Origin: an uncultured Dokdonia sp. | Lineage (GTDB): Bacteria > Bacteroidota > Bacteroidia > Flavobacteriales > Flavobacteriaceae | DNA: 64,000 nucleotides | Assembly (NCBI RefSeq): GCF_947492535.1 | Contig: NZ_CANLNH010000015.1 | Span: 53,970 to 117,969, forward strand | Direction of reading: 5' to 3' | Shown here: positions 9,290 through 17,932 of the stretch, piece after piece | How positions within the stretch are numbered: the stretch's first letter is position 1 | Layout of the letters: every line of letters starts with the position of its first letter | Position numbers and translations under genes: made by a program | Notes under the pieces: generated by a model | Seen by the model: only the letters and a program-made list of their open reading frames with translations | The model's database searches: none | What the model was told of the DNA's origin: nothing

Positions 9290-9444
9290 TAGTTAAATAG
9301 CAATAAAGTGCTAGTATATAACTTTATCAATAGATTGAGGGATACTATATTGATAACCAGAACAAATATACTTGTTTAAATTTTTAAAATAATAATTTGT
9401 AGGATTTTTCTTTAATTTAATTACTGTTTGGCAGTAATGAAAAT

Positions 9445-9472
9445 GAGGTTGCCTAATTATTTAGGCAACCTC
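9445..9472 (-). terminator. Hairpin terminator after the repeat lipoprotein gene
   Basis: A perfect 12-bp stem (GAGGTTGCCTAA and its complement) with a 4-base loop, followed on the minus strand by a T-rich run. It lies 59 bases past the stop at 9531. Confidence 0.75.
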
Positions 9473-9530
9473 ACTTTGAACACGATTTAAATCTATGAGA
9501 TAAAAATCAATTATTGGGGCATTGTGTCTA

Positions 9531-11366
9531 TTAATTTCTTTCAAATATTAAAATGTCTGTTCCTCCATTTCCGCCACTTATATCTTGAAGCTCTACTTGA
9601 GTTTCTGTAACAGAAATGATTTCCCAATCGTCTTCTAATTCATCTAAAGGCATGGAAGTCCCAAAGTTTAATAGCAATTCCGTCTCGTTATTTATATGTG
9701 CCCATGTTCCGTTGGTTACATTACCAGCGTTGGTAGCAGTTGCAGTTCCATCAATATTGAATACAAATTCAAATCCATTAAAATCGGCAGTTTCATCATT
9801 GTTGTCTTCGACGTAGCTACTTACGATCCAAATACTGTTTTCAGCAGTAAGGACATCTTCTAAGAATGTGTTGTCGCCACCATCATTACCTCCATCCTCA
9901 CAGGTACTTTCAAAACGTAATCTATCATTACCTATACGTAAGTCTACTGTTACTTCTCCAGTTACTTCTTCAATTTCATGTAGTATCCAGGTATCACTTA
10001 TGTCTGCATCATTAGGAACATCAATGACTACTTCAATAAGGTTTGTCATATCATTTTCTACGGTATCCCAAGTTCCATTAGTAATCATACCATTGTCATC
10101 TATAGTGATCGTACCATCTGTACTGAAAGAGAATTCGATGTTAGTATAATTATCTTCAAGGTCATTATCATTACGTTCTAGCTTATCTATTCCCCAACTT
10201 GGGCATTCTGTGAGAATAGACGTTAATTGATCTGTAGTACAATCTTCACAATCGTTACCATCATCGTCGTCGTCGTCATCATTGTCATCTTCATTACACG
10301 TACTTTCAAAGCGTAATCGATCATCTCCTATACGTAAGTCTACGTTTACTTCTCCAATTTCTTCTTCGATTTCATGAAGCATCCAGATGTCACTTACGTT
10401 TGTATCTCCAGGGACATCGATAGCTACTTGAATAATATTTGTCATATCATTTGTTACTGCATTCCAAGTTCCTGTAGTGATTGTACCATTGTCATCTATA
10501 GTGATCGTACCATCTGTACTGAAAGAGAATTCGATGTTAGTATAACTATCTTCAAGATCATTATCATCGCGTTCTAGTTTGTCTATTACCCAGCTAGGGC
10601 ATTCTGTAAGAATAGACGTTAATTGGTCTGTAGTACAATCTTCACAATCATCATCATCATAATCGTTATCATCATCTTCATCACAATCGTCTATGGCATT
10701 TTCGATAACATCTTCAAGTTGCAAGATGTTATTTACCGTTACCGTATTTCCATTAGCAAGAATAAGGGTTAATGGGAAATTAATACTTACAATATCAGAA
10801 TCTTCTAGATTATCAATAAACTCATAATGCTCTTGATCATTATTGATGGTAACTGTTTCTATAAGTTCATTGTTTTGATCAAAGACTGCGTATGTAATGG
10901 GATATTGGAAGTCAATACATTCAATATCATCATCAGGTTCGTTTTCCCCAGAACATTCATCTATAAAGGCTTGTAGTTCTTGAGCGTTGGTAATAGTAAT
11001 CTCTGTAAAATCACTCAGGATTATAGTAATAGGGAATACAAAATCTAGCTCATCGATATCATCATCAAACTCATCAAAAATAGCTTCAATAACATCTAGA
11101 TCTGCTTCGGAGTCTATAATAATTTCTAAACCATCTATAATCACAGTAACGGGTAATTGAATACTTAAACAGCTTGCATTATCTAAGATATTATCATTAG
11201 ACCCATCATTGGTAGTAGTGCGGGTAATTAAGTCGGCAGTAGTAGAGTTGATCGCTAGGATTTCTTGTTCAGGTGGTGTTATAATTTCTTCATCTTCTGT
11301 TCTACAAGCACTAAAAAGAAAAAACACGGCTAACATTAAAATAGGGATGTTCTTAAAAAGTTTCAT
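9531..11366 (-). CDS. Large Asp-rich repeat lipoprotein (lipocalin-like repeats)
   Basis: A 611-residue lipoprotein from ATG 11366, with signal peptide MKLFKNIPILMLAVFFLFSA and lipobox Cys near residue 20, so probably on the cell surface. Residues about 50-240 form roughly four 42-residue repeats of the pattern FPITI..DG..ITI.N..EL..FID. Residues about 242-611 contain three lipocalin-like repeats (about 242, 372 and 502 onward). Each begins near LTSILTECPSW or its equivalent and includes FSTDGTITI, GTW and a final LRFES or LIFERN. The first two are near-identical and separated by acidic linkers rich in D, E and N that could bind calcium. A longer frame begins at 11393 but lacks a good signal start. 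It is divergent from an ECF sigma/FecR/TonB-receptor operon and shares its upstream 31-bp element, so it is likely a partner of that receptor. Substrate unknown. Confidence 0.8.
   Translation of the reverse strand: MKLFKNIPILMLAVFFLFSACRTEDEEIITPPEQEILAINSTTADLITRTTTNDGSNDNILDNASCLSIQLPVTVIIDGLEIIIDSEADLDVIEAIFDEFDDDIDELDFVFPITIILSDFTEITITNAQELQAFIDECSGENEPDDDIECIDFQYPITYAVFDQNNELIETVTINNDQEHYEFIDNLEDSDIVSINFPLTLILANGNTVTVNNILQLEDVIENAIDDCDEDDDNDYDDDDCEDCTTDQLTSILTECPSWVIDKLERDDNDLEDSYTNIEFSFSTDGTITIDDNGTITTGTWNAVTNDMTNIIQVAIDVPGDTNVSDIWMLHEIEEEIGEVNVDLRIGDDRLRFESTCNEDDNDDDDDDDGNDCEDCTTDQLTSILTECPSWGIDKLERNDNDLEDNYTNIEFSFSTDGTITIDDNGMITNGTWDTVENDMTNLIEVVIDVPNDADISDTWILHEIEEVTGEVTVDLRIGNDRLRFESTCEDGGNDGGDNTFLEDVLTAENSIWIVSSYVEDNNDETADFNGFEFVFNIDGTATATNAGNVTNGTWAHINNETELLLNFGTSMPLDELEDDWEIISVTETQVELQDISGGNGGTDILIFERN
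9905..10245. repeat. In-gene repeat, unit 2 of the lipoprotein
   Basis: Near-identical at DNA level to 10301-10641 (constant offset 396 bases = 132 codons), indicating a recent in-frame duplication of the second lipocalin-like repeat. Confidence 0.8.
10301..10641. repeat. In-gene repeat, unit 1 of the lipoprotein
   Basis: Partner of the copy at 9905-10245. Long identical stretches are seen, for example around the LTSILTECPSW and DGTITIDDNG coding parts. Confidence 0.8.
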
Positions 11367-11427
11367 AAGTATTCGTTTTATTTTGATTAGCAAATTTTTA
11401 GTAAATTAAATTGCGAACGTTCATAGG

Positions 11428-11458
11428 TAAAACAACTATCTCTTTAAAAGTCCTGAAA
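11428..11458. repeat. Left arm of a perfect 31-bp inverted repeat
   Basis: Read on the minus strand, this arm is identical over 31 bases to 12034-12064 (core CAGGACTTTTAAAGAGATAG). It lies upstream of the lipoprotein gene, 61 bases before its chosen ATG, in the same orientation to that gene as the right arm has to fecR. Either a sigma-factor-controlled promoter or a recombination site. Confidence 0.9.
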
Positions 11459-11508
11459 AAAAAATTAAAAAGTTTCTTTTAGCTTTGTAATCAAACTAAA
11501 GTACCCTT

Positions 11509-12033
11509 TTGAAAAAGCCACTACATACTTCTGTTTGTGAAGATCACATCTTTTCAAAACTATATGATACCTATGCACAACCGCTTGCAAATCATCTGTA
11601 TTATAAATATGGAGAGATCCTTAATCCTAAAGATACCACACAAGAGGCATTTATAAAATTATGGGAAAATTGTAAGAATGTAACTTTTGATAAAGCAAAG
11701 TCTTATCTATATACTATTGCAAACAATATGATGCTTAATCATGTAAAACATCATAAAGTGGTTTTGAAGTTTAGAAAAATAAAACCGAAAGACTATACCA
11801 ATGAGTCTCCAGAATTTTTATTACAAAAAGAAGAGTTTTTAAAAAATTATCAAACAGTATTAGGAAGATTATCCGAAGAGCAACGTGTAGCATTCTTACT
11901 CAATAAAGCAGAAGGGAAGAAACATCAAGAAATTGCAGATGAGTTAGGAGTTACCAAAAAGGTAGTAGAATACAGAATTTATAGTGCCTTTAAGCAAATT
12001 AAAGAAGAGCTTGAAGGGTTTTATTTAAAATAG
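11509..12033 (+). CDS. ECF-type RNA polymerase sigma factor (FecI-like)
   Basis: A 174-residue sigma-70-family protein with region 2 (about 10-80: FSKLYDTYAQPLANHLYYKYG, then DTTQEAFIKLWEN) and region 4 (about 115-165: LGRLSEEQRVAFLLNKAEGKK, then the helix-turn-helix IADELGVTKKVVEYRIYSA). This is the Bacteroidota FecI-like ECF class, usually held by a FecR protein and released when a TonB receptor senses its ligand. The apparent start is TTG at 11509, since no upstream ATG is in frame. It is followed by fecR and the receptor. The gene is bracketed exactly by the two arms of a 31-bp inverted repeat. Confidence 0.9.
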   Translation: MKKPLHTSVCEDHIFSKLYDTYAQPLANHLYYKYGEILNPKDTTQEAFIKLWENCKNVTFDKAKSYLYTIANNMMLNHVKHHKVVLKFRKIKPKDYTNESPEFLLQKEEFLKNYQTVLGRLSEEQRVAFLLNKAEGKKHQEIADELGVTKKVVEYRIYSAFKQIKEELEGFYLK

Positions 12034-12064
12034 TTTCAGGACTTTTAAAGAGATAGTTGTTTTA
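12034..12064. repeat. Right arm of the perfect 31-bp inverted repeat
   Basis: Begins at the base after the sigma gene's stop codon and ends 17 bases before the fecR ATG. It is the exact reverse complement of 11428-11458. As a promoter it would give fecR and the receptor their own, probably autoregulated, transcript. Confidence 0.9.
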
Positions 12065-12081
12065 GTAGTAGACAGTGTATT

Positions 12082-13002
12082 ATGGAAAAAGAATACGTAC
12101 TTAAAAAATGGTTGAATGATGAGTTAAGCTCAGAAGAGTTAGATGCATTTCACAAATTAGAAGATGCTCCTTTCTATCAAGAAATCATTCAAGAAACTCA
12201 GCGCTTTAAAGTAGCTGATACATATACTGTTGATGATTTTGAGAAATTTAAGTCCCAAAAACAAGCTATTACCAATACACCTTCATCGGTTAAACCATTG
12301 CATTGGATAAAAATGGTAAGTAGTATTGCGGCAGTAATGCTTATTTCTTTAGGTATATACTATGTTTTTACTAGTAATACAGCAACTACTATTTCTACAG
12401 ATTTTGCACAAAAAGAACTGGTAGCGTTACCAGACCAATCACAGGTAATGCTTAATGCAAAAACGTCTATTCGTTTTAAAGAAAAAACATGGGAAGAAAA
12501 AAGGGAAGTATCGTTAGATGGTGAAGCCTTTTTTAATGTTGCTAAAGGATCAAAATTTGATGTTCTTACCCATGACGGGATTGTATCTGTACTAGGGACT
12601 TCTTTTAATGTTAAGCAACGAAATCAGTTTTTTGAAGTCACTTGTTATGAGGGCTTAGTAAGTGTTGCTTATCATGATAAAACGATTCAACTTCCCGCTG
12701 GCACAAGCTTTAGATTAGATCATACTAAAGAGACTCAAAGCAAAGTTAGCATGGAGACCCCACAATGGATTTCCAATAGAAGCGTTTTCTCTAAAGTGAC
12801 CATACTAGAAGTATTTAAAGAATTAGAAAGACAATTTGATATTACAATAGATAGTGATCAAATAGATACGACAATACTTTTCTCTGGAGGATTTGAACAT
12901 ACAGATCTCACAGATGCATTGACAGCAATTACAGCCCCTCTTCGTTTAGAATTTAAGATAGAAAACAATAAGATGGTTGTTATTTATGATACAACACATT
13001 AA
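12082..13002 (+). CDS. FecR family anti-sigma factor
   Basis: A 306-residue single-pass inner-membrane protein. The N-terminal cytoplasmic part (1-75) binds the sigma factor; the transmembrane helix is at about 76-96 (KMVSSIAAVMLISLGIYYVF). The periplasmic FecR domain (about 110-205) has VALPDQSQVMLNAKTSIRF, GEAFFNVAK and VLGTSFNV. The C-terminal DUF4974-like part (about 230-300) has FSKVTILEVFKELERQFDI. It transmits the receptor signal to the upstream ECF sigma factor. It starts 48 bases after the sigma stop, immediately after the right arm of the inverted repeat, and overlaps the receptor start by 17 bases. Confidence 0.92.
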   Translation: MEKEYVLKKWLNDELSSEELDAFHKLEDAPFYQEIIQETQRFKVADTYTVDDFEKFKSQKQAITNTPSSVKPLHWIKMVSSIAAVMLISLGIYYVFTSNTATTISTDFAQKELVALPDQSQVMLNAKTSIRFKEKTWEEKREVSLDGEAFFNVAKGSKFDVLTHDGIVSVLGTSFNVKQRNQFFEVTCYEGLVSVAYHDKTIQLPAGTSFRLDHTKETQSKVSMETPQWISNRSVFSKVTILEVFKELERQFDITIDSDQIDTTILFSGGFEHTDLTDALTAITAPLRLEFKIENNKMVVIYDTTH

Positions 13003-15505
13003 GAGATATATTTATATACTTATTTTTTTCTGCCCCTTCTATGAGGGAATTACTCAAGAAGATGTGCAGCAAATCCCTATTCTTCAAATACTCACAACGC
13101 TAGAACGCACGTATGATATTCAGTTTAATTATGCAGTACAAGAACTAGAGGAAATTATGCTTTTACCGCTTTCGCGAAAGCGTACTCTTGAAGAAACCCT
13201 TCGGTATATACAAGAGCAAACAGGACTTACATTGACAAAGGTAGGAGACCGTATTTATTACATTACGGAAGAGAAGAACGAAACGCGTATTTGTGGATAC
13301 TTGCTAGATGTCGAATCACATGAACCTATAGAAGGAGCTGTATTAAAAACAACAAAAAACACTCTTGTCACAGATAATGAAGGGTATTTTGAGTTTGTAG
13401 AAACTGCGCCAAATACTTTTGTAGAGATTAGGCATTTAGGATATAAAACAATCACAAGAAACGCTGCGTTTTTTGCTGAAAATAAGTGTGCAATCCTTTA
13501 TGTATATCCAGAAGAAACCTTACTCTCAAAAGTGATTTTAACAAGTTATATCGTTAAAGGAATTACTAAAAATAGCAGTGGTAGTACACAAATAGATTTT
13601 TCAAAATTTAGTATCCTTCCAGGATTAATAGAAACCGATGTATTACAATCTGTACAAGCGTTGCCAGGTATTATAAGCTTAGACGAAACGATCTCTAATA
13701 TAAATATACGAGGCGGAAGTAATGATCAAAACCTATTACTTTGGGATGATGTAAAAATGTATCAATCTGGCCACTTCTTTGGACTGATATCAGGGTTTAA
13801 TCCCCAAATCACTAATACAGTTTCTATCCAAAAAAATGGAACAAGTGCAGCATATACAGATGGTGTATCTGGTACTATTGCTATGCATACAGATACAGAA
13901 ATAACAGAGCGTTTTAAAGCCTCTGTAGGTGTTAACCTTTTAAGTGCAGATGCTTTTGTAGATATTCCTTTTTCTGAAAAATCATCCGTACAAATAGGTG
14001 TGCGAAAATCCCTTAATGATTTTGTAACGACACCAACGTATGTTTCTTTTTTTGACAGAATTACACAGGATACAGAGGTTCAGGATAATGATATTGCTAT
14101 TTTGAATACCAATCAGAATTTTGATTTTTATGATACCTCTGTACGATGGTTATATAAAATATCAGATAAAGATAGATTACGACTTAATTTTATTACGATC
14201 CAGAACGAATTGAGTTTTAATGAAACTGCAAATGTAGATACCGTATTAGAAACACGACAAAGCAGCCTTACTCAGAATAGTATTGCAGGAGGTATTTTTT
14301 ATGAGCGTATTTGGAATGATACTTTTACAACTAGTCTTCAAATCTATGAAACAGATTATACCTTACGAGGATTTAATGCAAATCTTTTTGCATCGCAACG
14401 TTTTCTACAAGAGAATGTCGTTTCAGAAACAGGGATACGACTTCAAGCGCATTATGCATGGTCTCCAACATTTAATTTGAGAAGTGGATATCATGTTGTT
14501 GAAACAGAAATTACAAACCTCAATGATATTGATGAACCCTTGTTTAGGGAATTACGCTCTGATGTAGTACGTACACATGGTGTCTTTTCACAATTAGAGT
14601 ATAGTGCAAAAGATGGAAATACGCAGATGCATATAGGAGGGCGTTTTAATTATATTGATAAATTTAGAAAAGTATTAATAGAACCACGTCTTAGTGTGAA
14701 TCATCAATTTTGGGACTATTTTTCTGCAGAACTATTAGGAGAATTTAAACATCAAAACGCTTCTCAATTTATTAATTTTCAAAACGATTTTTTAGGAATA
14801 GAGCGTAGAAGATGGCAACTCGCAAATGATGAAGATATACCTGTCATAGAAAGTAAACAAGGCTCTTTGGGAATTTCCTATAATCGTTCAGGCTTATTAA
14901 TAGATATAGATGCTTACTATAAGAATGTAGGTGGAATTACAACACAGAGTCAAGAGTTTCAAACTAAATATGAGTTTACACGAACTACGGGTAGTTATGA
15001 TGCTATAGGAGTAGATATATTATTACGCAAACGGTACGGTAAATTCAATTCTTGGTTGAGTTATTCTTTTATAGATAATACGTACACTTTTAATGAACTA
15101 CCTGAGGTACAGTTTCCAAGTAATTTTGATATTACACACGCACTTACTTTTGGAACCTCTTATAATTATAAGAATCTAAAGGTCGCTTTAGGCCTTAATT
15201 GGCGTACTGGTAGACCTACTACATTACCGGTAGAAGGAATAGAAGTTATTAATGATGAGGTAAATTATGAAGATGTAAATACAAATAATCTTGATGATTA
15301 TATAAGAGCAGACTTCTCAGCAATATATCAACTAAAAACGAATAAAAGGTGGCGTGCCGATATTGGATTTTCCATATGGAATTTGACCAATAATTCTAAT
15401 ACAATAGAACAGTTTTTTAGAGTAGATAATACAGCTACGATTCAAGAATTTAAAAATGATGCTTTAGAAACAACATTTAATACAGTTCTTAGAGTGTATT
15501 ATTAA
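12986..15505 (+). CDS. TonB-dependent receptor with STN signalling and carboxypeptidase-like domains
   Basis: An 839-residue outer-membrane receptor. Order of parts: signal peptide (about 1-23); a secretin/TonB N-terminal (STN) domain (about 28-95, TLERTYDIQFNYAVQELEEI) that contacts FecR; a carboxypeptidase-regulatory-like fold (about 100-180, CGYLLDVESHEPIEGAVL); a plug domain (about 200-310, VQALPGI and NINIRGGSNDQNLLLWDDV); then a beta-barrel ending in TTFNTVLRVYY with a terminal aromatic. ATG 12986 is preferred to an upstream TTG at 12977; it overlaps fecR by 17 bases. No SusD gene is adjacent; the divergent repeat lipoprotein may fill that surface role (inference). A window-family palindrome at 13167-13182 is read as LSRKR in the STN domain. 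Confidence 0.92.
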   Translation: MIQHIKRYIYILIFFCPFYEGITQEDVQQIPILQILTTLERTYDIQFNYAVQELEEIMLLPLSRKRTLEETLRYIQEQTGLTLTKVGDRIYYITEEKNETRICGYLLDVESHEPIEGAVLKTTKNTLVTDNEGYFEFVETAPNTFVEIRHLGYKTITRNAAFFAENKCAILYVYPEETLLSKVILTSYIVKGITKNSSGSTQIDFSKFSILPGLIETDVLQSVQALPGIISLDETISNINIRGGSNDQNLLLWDDVKMYQSGHFFGLISGFNPQITNTVSIQKNGTSAAYTDGVSGTIAMHTDTEITERFKASVGVNLLSADAFVDIPFSEKSSVQIGVRKSLNDFVTTPTYVSFFDRITQDTEVQDNDIAILNTNQNFDFYDTSVRWLYKISDKDRLRLNFITIQNELSFNETANVDTVLETRQSSLTQNSIAGGIFYERIWNDTFTTSLQIYETDYTLRGFNANLFASQRFLQENVVSETGIRLQAHYAWSPTFNLRSGYHVVETEITNLNDIDEPLFRELRSDVVRTHGVFSQLEYSAKDGNTQMHIGGRFNYIDKFRKVLIEPRLSVNHQFWDYFSAELLGEFKHQNASQFINFQNDFLGIERRRWQLANDEDIPVIESKQGSLGISYNRSGLLIDIDAYYKNVGGITTQSQEFQTKYEFTRTTGSYDAIGVDILLRKRYGKFNSWLSYSFIDNTYTFNELPEVQFPSNFDITHALTFGTSYNYKNLKVALGLNWRTGRPTTLPVEGIEVINDEVNYEDVNTNNLDDYIRADFSAIYQLKTNKRWRADIGFSIWNLTNNSNTIEQFFRVDNTATIQEFKNDALETTFNTVLRVYY
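13167..13182. repeat. Iterated palindrome copy in the TonB receptor gene
   Basis: Perfect 16-bp palindrome CGCTTTCGCGAAAGCG, read in frame as LSRK. Confidence 0.85.
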
Positions 15506-15513
15506 TGTGTATG

Positions 15514-16368
15514 TCAAGTATCCTTATTAAGATCAGTTTCAATGATATTCTTATGAAATAATGTGCGATGAGGAAAAGGAATTTCTATACCTTCTTTATC
15601 AAAACGTAATTTTATACTTTCTAATAAATCACAACCTAAAGAAAAGGCATCTGCGCTATTCTGAGCCCAAGACCACCCTCTTAAATTTACAGAAGAATCA
15701 GCTAGTGTTATTACTCTTACTGGAACTTGCTCTTCTTGTAATTCTATTTGTTCAGGCGTTCGAGGATCTATATTTAATGGGTGTTTTAATATTTCATCTT
15801 TTATGATCGCTTTTGCTAATTTAATATCAGAATCATAAGAAATACCAATATCTATCCATTTACATATTTTATCATCTCCAAAATCAGCATTAATAATAAC
15901 CTCATTACCCATATTTGAATTTGGAATAATAATTCTTCTATTTTCAAAATTACGTATCACAGTATGTCTTAGCGTTATATCTTCTACAATTCCAGAATTA
16001 GTTCCTATTTGTAATCGGTCATTAATACGGAAGGGTTTAAAAATAATAATAAAAATACCGCTTATAATATTACCTAAAGCTTGCTGAGAAGCAAAACCTA
16101 CAGCGACAGCTAGTACTCCTGCTCCAGCTAATAGCGATTGCGCTAAAACGCGAAGTTGCGCAACACTGTATATAGCAATTGAACAACCTACAATATAAAT
16201 AAGAACGACAATGGCTCTTCTTAAAAATTTATAATTAGTTGGATCATTATTCAAGTCTTCAGATATTCTCTTAATTTGAAATTTAAAAGATCTATCAATA
16301 ATAAATGCAAATCCTATTGTGATAAGTAAAATTGAGATAGGTATGATAATATCATATATGGTGAGCAT
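15514..16368 (-). CDS. MscS family small-conductance mechanosensitive channel
   Basis: A 284-residue inner-membrane protein. Helices are seen at about 5-25, 50-70 and 75-125. The pore helix is the diagnostic GAGVLAVAVGFASQQALGNI followed by SGIFIIIFKPFRINDRLQI, where Gly/Ala packing and the FxxGxxII pattern define MscS. The C-terminal beta/alpha cage (about 130-270) includes IIIPNSNMGNEVIIN. It releases solutes on hypo-osmotic shock. It is convergent with the receptor gene, whose stop lies 8 bases away, with no clear terminator between. Confidence 0.93.
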   Translation of the reverse strand: MLTIYDIIIPISILLITIGFAFIIDRSFKFQIKRISEDLNNDPTNYKFLRRAIVVLIYIVGCSIAIYSVAQLRVLAQSLLAGAGVLAVAVGFASQQALGNIISGIFIIIFKPFRINDRLQIGTNSGIVEDITLRHTVIRNFENRRIIIPNSNMGNEVIINADFGDDKICKWIDIGISYDSDIKLAKAIIKDEILKHPLNIDPRTPEQIELQEEQVPVRVITLADSSVNLRGWSWAQNSADAFSLGCDLLESIKLRFDKEGIEIPFPHRTLFHKNIIETDLNKDT

Positions 16369-16549
16369 AAGAATATCTTTTATCTATAATAGTTCGTTTT
16401 AAAATGTGTAGGTAAGATAGTGTTTACATTATTTTCAGTCCACACATATTTATAAAATAAGGGAGACTTCATAAAAATATAAAACTATTTCTTGTCAGGT
16501 ACTATAATAATGTGATATTAGAACATTAAGCGATATTTTCCTTTACCTT

Positions 16550-17830
16550 TTAAAAAGCCCTTACGTATCCTACACCTAGTTCAGTAAAATCAGCTTGTCC
16601 TAAGTTGGCATTAATAAATGCACCGGCATAAATATTATGTTTTGGAGCCTTATCAGTCCCAATGAGATAATACTTTACGCCTACACGAGTGGCAATCGCA
16701 TTTTTAGCTTTGAATTTAGAATCAAACTCTCCAAAGACCCAAAAATCAGGAATTTCTCTTGGAGCAAAATCCCATCCTTCATTAATACGCCAATCAATTT
16801 TATAAGCAGGTTTATGAAAATTCACACCCAATTGTAGTTCGACGCCTACATGATTTAAAAGAAGCTCTCCTTTTATAAAAAGACCATAATTAGAAGCATT
16901 ATTCCATGGATTATCTCTAAAAGAAGCAAACTCTTCTCCATCTCTCACTAGAAATTCATTTCCTCGTATATAATCATAATAATGCTCGTATACTCTATAG
17001 AAAGCACCTATACCTAGTTTTAAGGTTTTATTATAGATCTTACCATACTCAGCAGAGATGGTATACACTTCTTTTTTATCATTAAAAATAGAAACATCAC
17101 TAAATACATTTTGACCAATTCCCGTGCGTATGGCTATATAGTTTTGTATGTTTCTTTCAGGAACTTCATGTTCTATAAGATTATTTTTATACGTTCTATA
17201 TTTCGCACTTTTCAACTCAGCAGAAACACTGAGTAAAAAAGAATTATATCCTTGGTTAGGTAAACGTGTATGCCCATTAGAATGATGAAAAAGACCTGCG
17301 CCTATTCTATAATTTACTTTTTCTCTTTGAAGAAAATTATAATGCATAAAAGCTTTAAACGACCACGTAAGATCCGTACTCACAGCTCTATTAAAAAAGT
17401 TAGTATCAAAATCAAATTCATTAGTAAAATAAGATATACCGACACCTATTTGAGTGGTAAGACGTTCTTTTTTAAATACATTAAATTCTAAAAATGGGAG
17501 CAAACTATAAGCACTACCAAGACTTTCTGAATTTCCAAAGTTGGTATAGCCGAGGCTTATTCCTGTACGTACTCTTTTAAGTCGTTGTGCCCACTCTTGT
17601 GTATTGTTTTCATGATGCCACAGTATGTTGAAAACAGCTTGTGTTTGCAAGCCACGTTCTGGAAATGTCTTGTTAGAAGCTACTGAAGTGCCAAAAATAA
17701 ACTCAGGTACGATCGTAATATTAGAAGCATTTTCTTGTGCTTTTAATGCATGTAAATTGCTGAATAATAGTATGATTGACAGCAGTAGTATGTTTTTTTT
17801 AGGAAGTAAAATACAAGTAGGATTTTTCAT
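16550..17830 (-). CDS. PagL-like acyloxyacyl hydrolase / lipid A 3-O-deacylase family outer-membrane protein
   Basis: A 426-residue protein with a signal peptide (about residues 12-32, ILLLSIILLFSNLHALKAQ). The N-terminal ~200 residues form a PagL-type barrel with the catalytic pattern FHHSNGHTRLPNQGYNSF, where His and Ser of the HxSN motif are the known catalytic pair of PagL, preceded by NRAVSTDLTWSFKAF. The C-terminal ~200 residues are further beta-strand-rich sequence (for example YRVYEHYYDYIRGNEF), making it about twice PagL length. Expected action is removal of a lipid A acyl chain in the outer membrane. The extended C-terminus is usual for Bacteroidota members of this annotation; activity is inferred. 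Confidence 0.75.
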   Translation of the reverse strand: MKNPTCILLPKKNILLLSIILLFSNLHALKAQENASNITIVPEFIFGTSVASNKTFPERGLQTQAVFNILWHHENNTQEWAQRLKRVRTGISLGYTNFGNSESLGSAYSLLPFLEFNVFKKERLTTQIGVGISYFTNEFDFDTNFFNRAVSTDLTWSFKAFMHYNFLQREKVNYRIGAGLFHHSNGHTRLPNQGYNSFLLSVSAELKSAKYRTYKNNLIEHEVPERNIQNYIAIRTGIGQNVFSDVSIFNDKKEVYTISAEYGKIYNKTLKLGIGAFYRVYEHYYDYIRGNEFLVRDGEEFASFRDNPWNNASNYGLFIKGELLLNHVGVELQLGVNFHKPAYKIDWRINEGWDFAPREIPDFWVFGEFDSKFKAKNAIATRVGVKYYLIGTDKAPKHNIYAGAFINANLGQADFTELGVGYVRAF

Positions 17831-17932
17831 GTAGTTTTCAAAATTTACAAAGTTGGAAGATAGTTTAATTAATTAATCTATCGAAAAAAGAGCTATAAGT
17901 TGTAGATTTAAGCAAATTATGGAGCATCATTT

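Noticed and set aside
10240..10290. Simple repeat of GAT/GAC codons as an independent element
   Set aside because: It encodes the acidic linker of the lipoprotein and has no other sign of mobility.
11428..12064. Insertion sequence with the 31-bp arms as terminal inverted repeats
   Set aside because: The gene between them is a sigma factor with a cognate fecR outside, there is no transposase, and no target-site duplication is seen next to the arms.
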